64,000 nt of DNA from Syntrophaceae bacterium UBA2210 (GTDB taxonomy: Bacteria; Desulfobacterota; Syntrophia; Syntrophales; UBA2210), in assembly GCA_002327865.1 (NCBI GenBank), contig DCUQ01000029.1:11119-75118 (forward strand), written 5' to 3'. Below are positions 18,650-26,625 of the stretch, piece by piece. Both the position numbers and the translations under genes were made by a program. The notes below the pieces were generated by a model. The model made no database searches, was not told where the DNA came from, and was given only the letters and a program-made list of their open reading frames with translations. Numbering within the stretch: position 1 is the stretch's first letter; each line of letters opens with the position of its first letter.

Positions 18650-20083
18650 TTATTCACCGCGACTTTGTGCAAATATCTCCTTGCTGAAGTTTTCGGGAAC
18701 CTTTGTCGGATAATTCCCGGTAAAGCATGCCGTGCATTGCAGATTACCTTTGGGAACGACACTCAGCATCCCCGCAACCGACAGATATGCCAGTGAATCG
18801 GCTTCTATATGCCGGCATGTATCTTCCACACGGTGGGACGACGCAATCAGCTCACCCCGGCTCGATATATCAATTCCGTAGAAACAGGGGGATACGACCG
18901 GGGGGGAGCTTACCCGTACATGGACTTCGGAAGCGCCGGCACTGCGTATGAGATGTATCAACTGTTTCAGTGTGGTTCCCCGAACAATCGAATCCTCAAC
19001 AACGACAACACGTTTTCCTCTCAACACCCCAGTAACCGGATTGAACTTTATACGAACATCGAGGTCTCTTGCATTCTGGTGAGGTGCAATAAAAGTCCTG
19101 CCTACGTAATGATTCCTTATAAGGCCTATTTCAAAACGTATGCCCGATGCCTGAGAATATCCGATAGCGGCTGTATTCGCGGAATCGGGAATCGCTATAA
19201 CGATATCGGCCTCGCAGGGAGCCTCCTCTGCAAGTTTTTTGCCCAGAAGTCTCCTTACCTTGTCGACTTTCTCGTCGAATATAATGCTGTCCGGTCGTGA
19301 AAAATATATGTATTCAAAAACGCAGAAAGCCTTCGGATCCCTTGGAGGCATAAACCTCGAAGAGATACCTCTTTCGTCGATCACGACAATTTCCCCAGGT
19401 TTTACACTTCGGATATAATCCGCAGCTATAATATCGCAGGCACATGATTCGGAGGCAACGACAAAGGCATCTCCCGCTCTTCCTATACACAGAGGCCTGA
19501 AACCTTGCGGGTCACGAGCCGCGATCAGCTTTGAAGGCGTAAGGAAGACAAAACAGTATGCGCCCGACAGTTGTATCAGAGAATCTTCTATTTTTTCGTC
19601 TATCGAGGCTTTCTTAGACCGCGCGATAAGATGGAGTACTATTTCGCTGTCCGATGTAGTTTGAAATATGGCACCTTTATTCTCCAGCATATTGCGGAGT
19701 TCGGAAGCATTTACCAGGTTTCCGTTATGAGCGGCGGCAATCTGACTGCCCCGGGACCTTATAAGTATAGGTTGCGAATTCATCAGATCCGACGACCCGG
19801 TCGTTGAATATCTGTTGTGACCTATCGCGGCTTTTCCCGACAGCCTCGGCATTATGTACGGATCCTGGAAAACCGACCAGACGAGACCCATCCCCCTGTG
19901 AAGAGATATCTCCTTTCCATCGGTTGCAGCTATTCCCGAACTTTCCTGTCCCCTGTGCTGAAGAGCGTACAGCCCGAGATAGGTTTTCTCTGCGGCTTCC
20001 TGATCACCGAAAATGCCGAAGATGCCGCAAAATTCCCGAGGGCAATCATCCGATTCTCTTATAATCGCTTCATTGCACGACAC
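18650..20083 (-). CDS. purF: Amidophosphoribosyltransferase (PurF), canonical
   Basis: First committed step of purine synthesis: PRPP plus glutamine gives phosphoribosylamine. The 477 aa start with a short propeptide (MSCNEAIIRESDDCPREF) ahead of the expected nucleophile in CGIFGIF, as in Bacillus-type enzymes that are processed. The glutaminase motifs are intact: LQHRGQESSG, GHNRYSTTG and AHNGNLVNA. The phosphoribosyltransferase domain has the PRPP loop VVVVEDSIVRGTT and a cysteine pair in CTACFTGNYP, suggesting the Fe-S form. GTG 20083 follows AGAGGTGG. This intact copy is a useful reference for the altered paralogue at 29961. The gene is divergent from the nrpR-like gene. Confidence 0.96.
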   Translation of the reverse strand: MSCNEAIIRESDDCPREFCGIFGIFGDQEAAEKTYLGLYALQHRGQESSGIAATDGKEISLHRGMGLVWSVFQDPYIMPRLSGKAAIGHNRYSTTGSSDLMNSQPILIRSRGSQIAAAHNGNLVNASELRNMLENKGAIFQTTSDSEIVLHLIARSKKASIDEKIEDSLIQLSGAYCFVFLTPSKLIAARDPQGFRPLCIGRAGDAFVVASESCACDIIAADYIRSVKPGEIVVIDERGISSRFMPPRDPKAFCVFEYIYFSRPDSIIFDEKVDKVRRLLGKKLAEEAPCEADIVIAIPDSANTAAIGYSQASGIRFEIGLIRNHYVGRTFIAPHQNARDLDVRIKFNPVTGVLRGKRVVVVEDSIVRGTTLKQLIHLIRSAGASEVHVRVSSPPVVSPCFYGIDISSRGELIASSHRVEDTCRHIEADSLAYLSVAGMLSVVPKGNLQCTACFTGNYPTKVPENFSKEIFAQSRGE

Positions 20084-20409
20084 GTGGCCACCTCTTTCAT
20101 TTAACTCTGTATGAGCACCGTTTAAGGATCGACTGCTCTTTTCGCCCGACTATAGGACATATCCGTGATAAAATCACTCTAATACATGAATATTCAGTAA
20201 AAATCCTCAAAGGTGAACATATTAGATTCATAATCCCTTGCCACGTTCGTATCGACTGTTTCACAGGAGAACAGACACTTCGGCAACAATCGGGCGCTCG
20301 AATCCTCCCACTCCCCTAGCAATTACGGTGCCAACCGGGCCAACAACGCTTTTAATCCATACCAGCCGCCGAAAAGAAGCGCCGGGGAAACATAAAACGC
20401 CTCGATTAA

Positions 20410-20425
20410 CCTACATTTCCGTAGG
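20410..20425. promoter_or_regulatory. Candidate operator A upstream of the nrpR-like gene
   Basis: The dyad reads CCTAC-ATTTCC-GTAGG. It contains the 11-bp core TTTCCGTAGGA, which recurs 83 bp downstream, about eight helical turns away. Its place between purF and nrpR could let one bound regulator influence both genes. The identity of the binder is an inference. Confidence 0.5.
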
Positions 20426-20463
20426 ACCAGCTTCTTAAAACTACAGATATGTATAAAAAATTA

Positions 20464-20492
20464 TTGACAAGTTATTATTCAGGTGTTACTCA
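20464..20492 (+). promoter_or_regulatory. Sigma-70 type promoter of the nrpR-like gene
   Basis: A consensus -35 TTGACA (20464-20469) is separated by 17 bp from TACTCA (20487-20492). The predicted start is near 20499, inside operator B. This places transcription start downstream of the ATG at 20449 and so argues for translation from ATG 20530. Confidence 0.6.
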
Positions 20493-20497
20493 TGGCA

Positions 20498-20512
20498 CTT
20501 TCCGTAGGAAAG
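20498..20512. promoter_or_regulatory. Candidate operator B at the transcription start of the nrpR-like gene
   Basis: This is a perfect dyad CTTTCC-GTA-GGAAAG overlapping the predicted +1. It shares TTTCCGTAGGA with operator A. A repressor bound here would block transcription, so autoregulation by the NrpR-like protein is the simplest reading. Known methanogen NrpR operators are GGAA-N6-TTCC, which is related in composition but not in layout. Confidence 0.5.
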
Positions 20513-20529
20513 AGGTTGCCGATTGCCAT

Positions 20530-21585
20530 ATGAATGCTTTATTCCATAAAGATGATGATATAGAAAAAAAAACCATCCTGATCTTAAAGATTCTGAATAA
20601 CGAACAGAAACCGGTGGGTTCTCGTCTAATTTCAAGGTTTTTAAAGGACTACGGCATTTTATTGAGCGAAAGATCCGTCAGATATCATCTGAAGTTGATG
20701 GATGAACGAGGGCTAACAAAGCTTGTAGACAGGCGTGACGGAAGAATCATAACGGAAAAGGGTGTCGAGGAAATAGGCAGCGCCAGGGTTCATGATAAGG
20801 TCGGTCTGGCAATCTCCAGAATAGAGAACCTTGCGTTCAGAACAACATTCGATCCGAAAAAGAAAAAGGGGCTTGTTCCTGTCAACATCTCTTTCATACC
20901 AAAAAAATATTTTATCGATGCTCTGCATGCTATGGTCCCTGCCTTTGATGCGGGACTTTGCTCCAGCAACCTTGTATCGTTTGCCGGAGAGGGCGGAAAA
21001 CTCGGCGAAATTCTGGTTCCGAAAGGCAAGATAGGATTTGCCACTGTCTGCAGTGTAGCAATTAACGGTGTTCTATTAAAAAACGGGATCCCCATGGATT
21101 CCAAATTCGGCGGGATTCTGCAAATACAGAAAGAAACCCCTCTGCGTTTCGTAGAGCTCATTTACTATTCGGGATCTTCTCTCGACCCCTCTGAGGCTTT
21201 TATCCTGGGGAAAATGACGTCCGTACTTCGGACCGCCAAAGAGGGCGAGGGAAAAATACTTGCCAACTTCAGAGAAATACCGGCAATCAGCCGCGGTATT
21301 GTTGAAAAGCTTGTATCAAGTCTTCAGGAAACCGGGATAAAAGGTGTCCTTTCGATCGGGAAAATGAGCGAGCCAATCTGCCAGATACCCGTAGACGTCA
21401 ACAAAATAGGAATTATTCTTGTCGGAGGTTTGAACCCCGTAGCATGTGTTCAGGAGATGGATATAGAGATAGAAAATCACACCATGTCGACTGTCATGGA
21501 CTACAGGGACCTCGTGAATTTTTATGAATTGCTTAAAAAGAGCAACAGGGAATTGTGCAACACAGAGGTTATATCTGGAATATAA
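20530..21585 (+). CDS. NrpR-like nitrogen regulator (winged helix + NRD/DUF128)
   Basis: The 351 aa are an N-terminal winged helix (about 1-75: SRLISRFLKDYGILLSERSV and YHLKLMDERGL) followed by one NrpR regulatory domain, DUF128 (about 85-340: VSFAGEGGKLGEILVPKGKI, GIILVGGLNPVA). In methanogens NrpR represses nitrogen genes and releases DNA on binding 2-oxoglutarate. The single-domain layout resembles NrpRI rather than the two-domain Methanococcus form. A longer frame begins at 20449, but the likely promoter and operator lie inside it, so I prefer ATG 20530, although its ribosome binding site is weak. It is 22 bp upstream of gdhA. Candidate targets are its own operon and perhaps purF. Family assignment is good; targets are inferred. 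Confidence 0.82.
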   Translation: MNALFHKDDDIEKKTILILKILNNEQKPVGSRLISRFLKDYGILLSERSVRYHLKLMDERGLTKLVDRRDGRIITEKGVEEIGSARVHDKVGLAISRIENLAFRTTFDPKKKKGLVPVNISFIPKKYFIDALHAMVPAFDAGLCSSNLVSFAGEGGKLGEILVPKGKIGFATVCSVAINGVLLKNGIPMDSKFGGILQIQKETPLRFVELIYYSGSSLDPSEAFILGKMTSVLRTAKEGEGKILANFREIPAISRGIVEKLVSSLQETGIKGVLSIGKMSEPICQIPVDVNKIGIILVGGLNPVACVQEMDIEIENHTMSTVMDYRDLVNFYELLKKSNRELCNTEVISGI

Positions 21586-21607
21586 AACAAAAAAAGGAGT
21601 AGAGCGT

Positions 21608-22957
21608 ATGCAGGAATTTATTAACATGTGTGAGGCTTGCAACCCGGGTGAGACGGAATTTTTACAGGCCATCAGCGAGGTTGCCGAATCGATCAAGCCG
21701 GTATTAGAGAAACATCCTGAATATCGAAAGGCCAAGATACTTGAGCGTATCGTAGAACCCGAACGTATTATAATATTCAGGGTTCCCTGGGTAGACGACA
21801 AAGGTGAGGTTCAGGTTAACAGGGGGTATAGAGTTCAAGCAAACAGCGCAATCGGACCTTATAAAGGGGGGCTGCGTTTTCATCCATCCGTCAACCTGAG
21901 TATATTGAAATTTCTGGGCTTCGAGCAGATTTTCAAAAACGCACTGACAACGCTTCCCATGGGTGGCGGCAAGGGCGGATCGAACTTCAACCCCAAGGGC
22001 AAGTCGGATAACGAGGTAATGCGATTTTGTCATAGTTTCATGTCAGAGTTGTTCAGGCATATCGGAGCCGATACGGATGTTCCTGCCGGTGATATAGGTG
22101 TCGGCGGTAGAGAGATCGGATATCTGTTTGGAATGTATAAAAAGTTGAAGGGTGAGTTTACAGGCGTACTTACCGGAAAAGGTCTGGATTGGGGTGGCAG
22201 TTTAATACGTCCCGAAGCTACCGGCTATGGCTGTGTCTATTTTGCCTCCGAGATGCTGGGCACAAAAAATAAAAGTCTGGAAGGCAAAACATGCCTCGTA
22301 TCCGGTTCGGGAAACGTCGCCCAGTATACAGTAGAAAAGATTATCGAGCTCGGCGGAAAAGCCGTGACACTCTCCGATTCCTCGGGCTATATCTATGATG
22401 AAAGCGGTATCGACCGCGAGAAGCTTGATTATGTCATGCATCTCAAGAACATCGTTCGTGGACGTATCAAGGAATATACTGAAAAATATCCTGAAGCAGT
22501 ATATACGCCCCTTGATGCGGACCTCGCATATAATCCTCTCTGGAACCATAAAGCCGATTGCGCGTTCCCATCTGCAACACAGAACGAGATTAATGAAAAG
22601 GATGCTCAGAACCTCGTGAACAACGGTATTCAGTTGGTAGCTGAAGGGGCGAATATGCCCACAACGCCTGAAGGTGTTGAAATATTCCTGGATGCAAAAA
22701 TCCTCTATGGACCGGGCAAAGCGGCTAACGCAGGCGGTGTCTCGGTTTCCGGCCTGGAAATGACCCAGAACAGCATGCGCCTGAAGTGGACGCAGGAGGA
22801 AGTCGACAGTTATCTCCTCAGAATCATGAAAAGTATCCACAGTGCCTGCCTGGCTGCTTCGGAGGAATACGGCGCTGTCGGCAACTATGTAATGGGTGCG
22901 AATATAGCAGGGTTCACCAAGGTGGCGAATTCCATGCTGGCCCAAGGTATTGTTTAA
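21608..22957 (+). CDS. gdhA: Hexameric glutamate dehydrogenase
   Basis: Reductive amination of 2-oxoglutarate to glutamate, probably NADP-linked as for this subfamily. The 449 aa match the hexameric family, with YKGGLRFHPSV, the catalytic-Lys segment PMGGGKGGSNFNPKGKS, PAGDIGVGGREIGY, and the Rossmann motif VSGSGNVAQY. AAAAAAGGAG precedes ATG 21608; a longer frame starts inside the nrpR-like gene and is not needed. It is co-transcribed with the regulator, so control by 2-oxoglutarate or nitrogen is plausible. It gives a low-affinity route to glutamate beside GS-GOGAT. A long hairpin follows the gene. Confidence 0.96.
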   Translation: MQEFINMCEACNPGETEFLQAISEVAESIKPVLEKHPEYRKAKILERIVEPERIIIFRVPWVDDKGEVQVNRGYRVQANSAIGPYKGGLRFHPSVNLSILKFLGFEQIFKNALTTLPMGGGKGGSNFNPKGKSDNEVMRFCHSFMSELFRHIGADTDVPAGDIGVGGREIGYLFGMYKKLKGEFTGVLTGKGLDWGGSLIRPEATGYGCVYFASEMLGTKNKSLEGKTCLVSGSGNVAQYTVEKIIELGGKAVTLSDSSGYIYDESGIDREKLDYVMHLKNIVRGRIKEYTEKYPEAVYTPLDADLAYNPLWNHKADCAFPSATQNEINEKDAQNLVNNGIQLVAEGANMPTTPEGVEIFLDAKILYGPGKAANAGGVSVSGLEMTQNSMRLKWTQEEVDSYLLRIMKSIHSACLAASEEYGAVGNYVMGANIAGFTKVANSMLAQGIV

Positions 22958-23008
22958 TTTTTATTTGTCACAAGCAGCAAATAATTAATATGATATAAAA
23001 ATACCGAT

Positions 23009-23053
23009 CAGGAAGGGTGGCTGTTTATCGCCGATAAACTGCCACCCTTCCTG
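23009..23053 (+). terminator. Long hairpin after gdhA
   Basis: A near-perfect inverted repeat, CAGGAAGGGTGGC-T-GTTTATC, three-base loop GCC, and its complement: 20 pairs with one T-T mismatch. Only a short TTT follows, so it may act in transcript 3'-end formation or mRNA protection rather than as a classic intrinsic terminator. Confidence 0.7.
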
Positions 23054-23556
23054 TTTACGGCAACATATCAGGGGGTGTGCAAAACCACAGGACCATTTTT
23101 CCCGAGACCGGTTGGTTCTTGCCCGGAATTTTAAACAAAGAATCTCTTCCACACATTAGACCGGAGTGATTATACTTTGAAAAATGTGAAGACAGAATGA
23201 ATGCACGTCAGAACGTCTTTCAAATACAACAGGACGGCTACAGTTATGCAAGGATGCATTCTTATTGAATGGCGCCCGTTTTTGAGGAAGACAACCTAGA
23301 CCTCAAAAAACAATTGACATCAAACTGGTAGCATGATATCGGTGTCTGCCGACTTGAGAAGCATAATATCAGGTGTGTAGTTGTGGCAATTGATAGTCGG
23401 CGGAAACAAAGACCTCATGCTCAAAAATCAATGAAAGTATGGGTGATGTGGTGATAAGTCGCTTCAAAATAGGCGCTTATCATAATATATGGATATGTTA
23501 ACAGGACATTCTGTTGCAGCATATAATTTATAATAAAAATATCAGGAGGTATGAGA
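23054..23556. other. 500-bp AT-rich leader region ahead of the biotin carrier gene
   Basis: I found no credible coding frame. A TTGACA at about 23314 with a weak TATCGG 17 bp later could be a promoter giving a leader of about 200 nt. A stem GATAAG(T)CGC / GCGCTTATC lies at about 23453-23482. AGGAGG precedes the gene. I did not recognise a known riboswitch. Confidence 0.4.
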
Positions 23557-23766
23557 ATGGAAGTATTAGCACCTATGCCGGGAAGCGTTACTGAAATTTT
23601 AGTTAAAGTTGGAGATCAAGTTAAAGAAAACGATGAATTGGTAGTCCTTGAAGCGATGAAAATGGAAAATCCCATCTTTGCTCCGGTTGACGGGACAATT
23701 AAAGAAATAAAAGTGAAAGAAAAAGATACCGTGGAAGCCGAGCAGGTATTGGTGATCATGGAATAA
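23557..23766 (+). CDS. Stand-alone biotin carboxyl carrier protein
   Basis: The 69-residue biotinyl domain has the acceptor motif EAMKMENPI (the Lys is biotinylated) and the usual half-barrel repeats. Such small carriers shuttle CO2 between a carboxyltransferase subunit and the membrane decarboxylase of sodium pumps (glutaconyl-CoA, methylmalonyl-CoA or oxaloacetate decarboxylase). I chose ATG 23557 because AGGAGG lies seven bases upstream; ATG 23551 is too close to it. OadG-like and OadB genes follow on the same strand. No carboxyltransferase (alpha) subunit is nearby, so the substrate cannot be read. Linkers and Ala/Pro-rich tails found in fused versions are absent. Confidence 0.9.
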   Translation: MEVLAPMPGSVTEILVKVGDQVKENDELVVLEAMKMENPIFAPVDGTIKEIKVKEKDTVEAEQVLVIME

Positions 23767-23790
23767 GTGAAGTTTTAGAGTTGTGTATAA

Positions 23791-23825
23791 CCCGAGTTGA
23801 AACATTTTGGACGTTTCAACTCGGG
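23791..23825 (+). terminator. Perfect 13-bp hairpin after the biotin carrier gene
   Basis: CCCGAGTTGAAAC, nine-base loop, GTTTCAACTCGGG. It lies 24 nt after the stop codon and has no T tract. It could define the 3' end of a short abundant mRNA for the carrier, making its output higher than that of the membrane subunits. Confidence 0.65.
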
Positions 23826-24014
23826 AGAACGCTATTTGTTCTGCCTATCGTTTCCTTATGATATTAAAGGCTGACAGATGTACAGCTTCCACATAGAGAA
23901 ACCTGATAGTACTGAGTAATGTAGCGTGCGCTTTCGGGTCTTGTTTATTTACATTTTTATCGGTTTAGTTTTACCGAAAGTATAATAATTACGTGAAGGG
24001 GGTCTTGTATTTAC

Positions 24015-24149
24015 ATGGTTGATTGGGGTCTGGCTATAAAGATTGCAGGTGGCGGTTTCGGCATGGTATTTTTGATATTGATAATATTGGAAGTGGCGAT
24101 AGATCTGGTGAAAGTGGCCACCCAAAAATTTACCGGTATCAAAGGATAA
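24015..24149 (+). CDS. OadG-like small membrane subunit of sodium-pumping decarboxylase
   Basis: A 44-residue protein beginning MVDWGLAIKIAGGGFGMVF: one hydrophobic helix with a glycine-rich start (IAGGGFGMVFLILIILEVAI), then a short basic cytosolic tail ending in KGIK-like residues. OadG/MmdE-type subunits have this layout and help assemble the membrane complex. Its place between the biotin carrier and OadB supports the call. A purine-rich GAAGGGGG lies about 12 nt upstream. It is small even for the family and lacks the His/Zn-binding tail of long OadG proteins. Confidence 0.7.
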   Translation: MVDWGLAIKIAGGGFGMVFLILIILEVAIDLVKVATQKFTGIKG

Positions 24150-24392
24150 CGTTCCGTCTTTGTTTGACATCATCTGATTCCATCCAGGAACCGACTGTTT
24201 TCCGCATTTACATGTCATCAGGATTTTATCCAATAGCGTTCATACTGATCATATGTTGTCGTGTGGTTTCTTGGTTTTCCGGACTGCGGGAGGTTTTCTT
24301 TTCTGGACTAAGGATAAGCTGATAGTCTTTTTTTAAAATTCATTTTTGCAGAGAGAAATATCTAAAACGCTGTTATCGGAGGTATAATAATA
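24150..24392. other. 243-bp spacer between the OadG-like and OadB genes
   Basis: Non-coding and AT-rich near its right end. It ends in TCGGAGGTATAATAATA, a strong ribosome binding site for oadB. I saw no clear promoter or terminator. Confidence 0.4.
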
Positions 24393-25736
24393 ATGTTCGG
24401 ATTAATGGAAAGTGGCTTCGGCCTGTTCTACTGGGGCAATGCCCTCATGATTGTTATAGGCCTGGTATTGATTTACCTGGCAATTGCCAAAGATATGGAA
24501 CCTCTTCTCCTGATACCCATAGGGTTCGGTATGATGCTGGTTAATCTGCCGCTCGGAGGCATGATGGACTACGAAATGGTTCTGAAAGCCCCGCAGGCCG
24601 GTACAGTAATGGAAGTGCAGATGCAAAAGGGTGACTCTTTCGACAAAGACGAGCTAATATGCAAGCTGGATACGGGAGAAATTAAAACCCCCGTTTTCGG
24701 CAGGGTTGATTCTCTGAAGGTATCCAAAGGGCAACAGCTTAACAAGGGAGACGTTATCGGCAAATTTATAACGATGCAGCAAACCGACCAGGATGTCTTG
24801 CCTACAAGACCTGTAGGACTGCTCTCCAGGGTTTTTCAATACGGGGTCATGTGGCAGATGCTGCCTCCGCTTATGTTTCTTTGTCTGGGAGCGCTTACGG
24901 ATTTTGGGCCCATGCTCGCCAATCCCAAAACCCTGCTCCTTGGCGCTGCCGCACAGTTCGGAGTTTACCTGGCATTCTTTATGGCTTTGATGGTCGGTTT
25001 TACCCCCCAGGAGGCATCTTCGATCGGAATAATCGGTGGTGCTGAGGGACCCACCACCATATACGTTACTTCACTGCTTGCCCCGCACATAATAGGCGCT
25101 ACCGCCGTCGCGTGCTATTCCTATATGGCACTTGTCCCTATTATTCTGCCGCCGGTTATATATCTTCTAACCTCAAAAAAGGAACGTGGGATATACATGA
25201 AACCGTCGCTCAGGAAAGTATCTAAAATGGAAAAAGTTATCTTCCCTTTGATCACGACGATTATTGTTATATTGCTAGTCCCCTCATCCGCTCCCCTTAT
25301 CGGGTGTTTTATGGTCGGGAATCTTTTCAGGGAATCCGGTGTTACCGAACGGCTGAACAAAACAGCCCAGACAACCTTTGTTGATATCATAACCATATTC
25401 CTGACACTCGCTATCGGCGCATCCATGCCGGCACAGAATTTCCTGCAGCCCGCGACTCTGTTGATCCTGGTACTCGGCGTCGTGGCCTTTGCCAGTGCGG
25501 CAGCCGCAGGCGTAATACTTGCCAAGTTCATGAATCTTTTCCTGAAGGTAAAGATAAATCCCATGATCGGAGCAGCAGGTGTATCCGCCGTTCCCATGTC
25601 CGCGAGGGTCGTACAGGTCTTGGGCCAGAAAGAAAACAGGCAGAATTTCCTCCTGATGCATGCTATGGGACCGAACGTGGCAGGTGCCATCGGCGCGGCT
25701 ATCGCGGGTGGCGTGTTCCTGGGTATGTTGCGTTAG
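24393..25736 (+). CDS. oadB: Sodium-ion-translocating decarboxylase beta subunit with inserted biotinyl-like domain
   Basis: Integral membrane subunit that decarboxylates carboxybiotin and exports Na+. Typical OadB/GcdB/MmdB motifs are present: the SIGIIGGAEGPTTIYV region (Na+-site loop) and, near the C-terminus, NPMIGAAGVSAVPMSARVVQ and HAMGPNVAGAIGAA. The 447 aa exceed the usual 375-435. The excess is a lipoyl/biotinyl-like fold at about residues 64-126 (KAPQAGTVMEVQMQKGD, then TPVFGRVDSLKV) between early membrane helices. In it the biotin-acceptor Lys is replaced by Glu (TGEIK instead of AMKME), so it should not be biotinylated. It could dock the free carrier encoded upstream. Ribosome binding site TCGGAGG precedes ATG 24393. 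Confidence 0.92.
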   Translation: MFGLMESGFGLFYWGNALMIVIGLVLIYLAIAKDMEPLLLIPIGFGMMLVNLPLGGMMDYEMVLKAPQAGTVMEVQMQKGDSFDKDELICKLDTGEIKTPVFGRVDSLKVSKGQQLNKGDVIGKFITMQQTDQDVLPTRPVGLLSRVFQYGVMWQMLPPLMFLCLGALTDFGPMLANPKTLLLGAAAQFGVYLAFFMALMVGFTPQEASSIGIIGGAEGPTTIYVTSLLAPHIIGATAVACYSYMALVPIILPPVIYLLTSKKERGIYMKPSLRKVSKMEKVIFPLITTIIVILLVPSSAPLIGCFMVGNLFRESGVTERLNKTAQTTFVDIITIFLTLAIGASMPAQNFLQPATLLILVLGVVAFASAAAAGVILAKFMNLFLKVKINPMIGAAGVSAVPMSARVVQVLGQKENRQNFLLMHAMGPNVAGAIGAAIAGGVFLGMLR

Positions 25737-25793
25737 AGTTTTGAACATCAGACATGCACTGTAAGTTTTAAACTCTTAATTCAGAGATAGTAA

Positions 25794-25828
25794 TCGGGGC
25801 CACCGGCAGATAATACCGGTGGCCCCGA
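25794..25828 (+). terminator. Perfect 13-bp hairpin after oadB
   Basis: TCGGGGCCACCGG, nine-base loop, CCGGTGGCCCCGA. It lies 58 nt after the stop and has no T tract. It resembles in design the hairpins after gdhA and after the biotin carrier gene. Confidence 0.7.
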
Positions 25829-26248
25829 CAGTTTGTGGTGCAGATTTTATCCGGGGCCTGCGACACCGCTATAACTGTCTGACATGTTCTCCGAAGAGAT
25901 AACGCAGAACGCCGTTTGAATCCCCAGGTAACATAAAAGCCGGTTTTCTCTTTACCCTCTTCGGTATTTACTTACTCCTCACCACTCATTCCGTTTATTC
26001 ACTCGACTGTCTGCCGTTACAAAAGTAATTCACTCAATCCCGGATCGGAGGCCCAAGGCCAGACAACGATACTCGTTGCCGGAACTCACGGGCATTGATA
26101 TGTTTAGCGATATTTATCATGCCGCTTCTCATTTCAAACATTTACCTCGTCCAGGAAGATATCCTGAAAATTGCCGGAAGGATTATATCCCGGGATTAGG
26201 GTCCGACTTGGAGTGTCAGTATTACTACGGCAATTAAACATATCAAAT
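25829..26248. other. 420-bp stretch without recognisable genes
   Basis: No convincing frame, ribosome binding site or RNA gene was seen. The REP-like element at 26249-26339 and the carB2 promoter follow. Confidence 0.4.
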
Positions 26249-26339
26249 GTCATGCCGGACCCCTATAAGCCTGCCCCGTACTAGATACGGGGCATCCAGA
26301 CCCGTTACCCCGGCGAAAGCCGGGGCGTGGCGGAATGAC
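26249..26339. repeat. REP-like intergenic element with two stable hairpins
   Basis: The ends form an imperfect inverted pair (GTCATGCCG and CGGAATGAC). Inside are TGCCCCGTA-CTAGA-TACGGGGCA and CCCCGGC-GAAA-GCCGGGG, the latter with a GNRA tetraloop. The GTCATnCCG ... GGAATGAC frame is typical of short palindromic intergenic repeats common in this group of bacteria. It has no coding capacity. Confidence 0.75.
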
Positions 26340-26535
26340 GGCTTTGACATATATTGTTGCCGGAGTAATAACTGTTTAAAGAATCAACTCAAGTAATGAT
26401 CTACAGCTCAAACTTTTCGGGCAACAGTTAAAAATAGAGCAACATAATCGACAGCTTCAATCACTACATCCGTCATTAAAAACCGCGAATCAACAGCCTC
26501 AAAAAATTACCCGGACATTGCGTGGATTTTATACC

Positions 26536-26564
26536 TTGACACACCAGTATGACTTTTCTATACT
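26536..26564 (+). promoter_or_regulatory. Strong sigma-70 promoter of carB2
   Basis: TTGACA (26536-26541), a 17-bp spacer, TATACT (26559-26564): nearly full consensus. Predicted start near 26571, with a leader of about 55 nt before ATG 26626. This suggests high basal expression of the second carB and the gene behind it. Confidence 0.8.
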
Positions 26565-26625
26565 TCCGCCGCTTTAAAAAATTTTCATCAAATATATTCC
26601 ATTATACCGGAAAGGACAAAATCGT

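Larger units (their letters stand above)
20084..20529. other. Divergent regulatory region between purF and the nrpR-like gene
   Basis: The 446 bp hold a promoter for the rightward gene (20464-20492) and two copies of TTTCCGTAGGA (20416-20426 and 20499-20509), each set in its own dyad. A minus-strand frame around 20238-20400 gives a short peptide (SVVGPVGTVIARGVGGFERP) that looks protein-like but has no start or context. It may be a gene relic and I do not name it. The leftward purF promoter was not resolved. Confidence 0.55.

Noticed and set aside
20449..20529. N-terminal extension of the NrpR-like protein
   Set aside because: It contains a TTGACA promoter and an operator-like dyad; the conserved HTH begins after ATG 20530.
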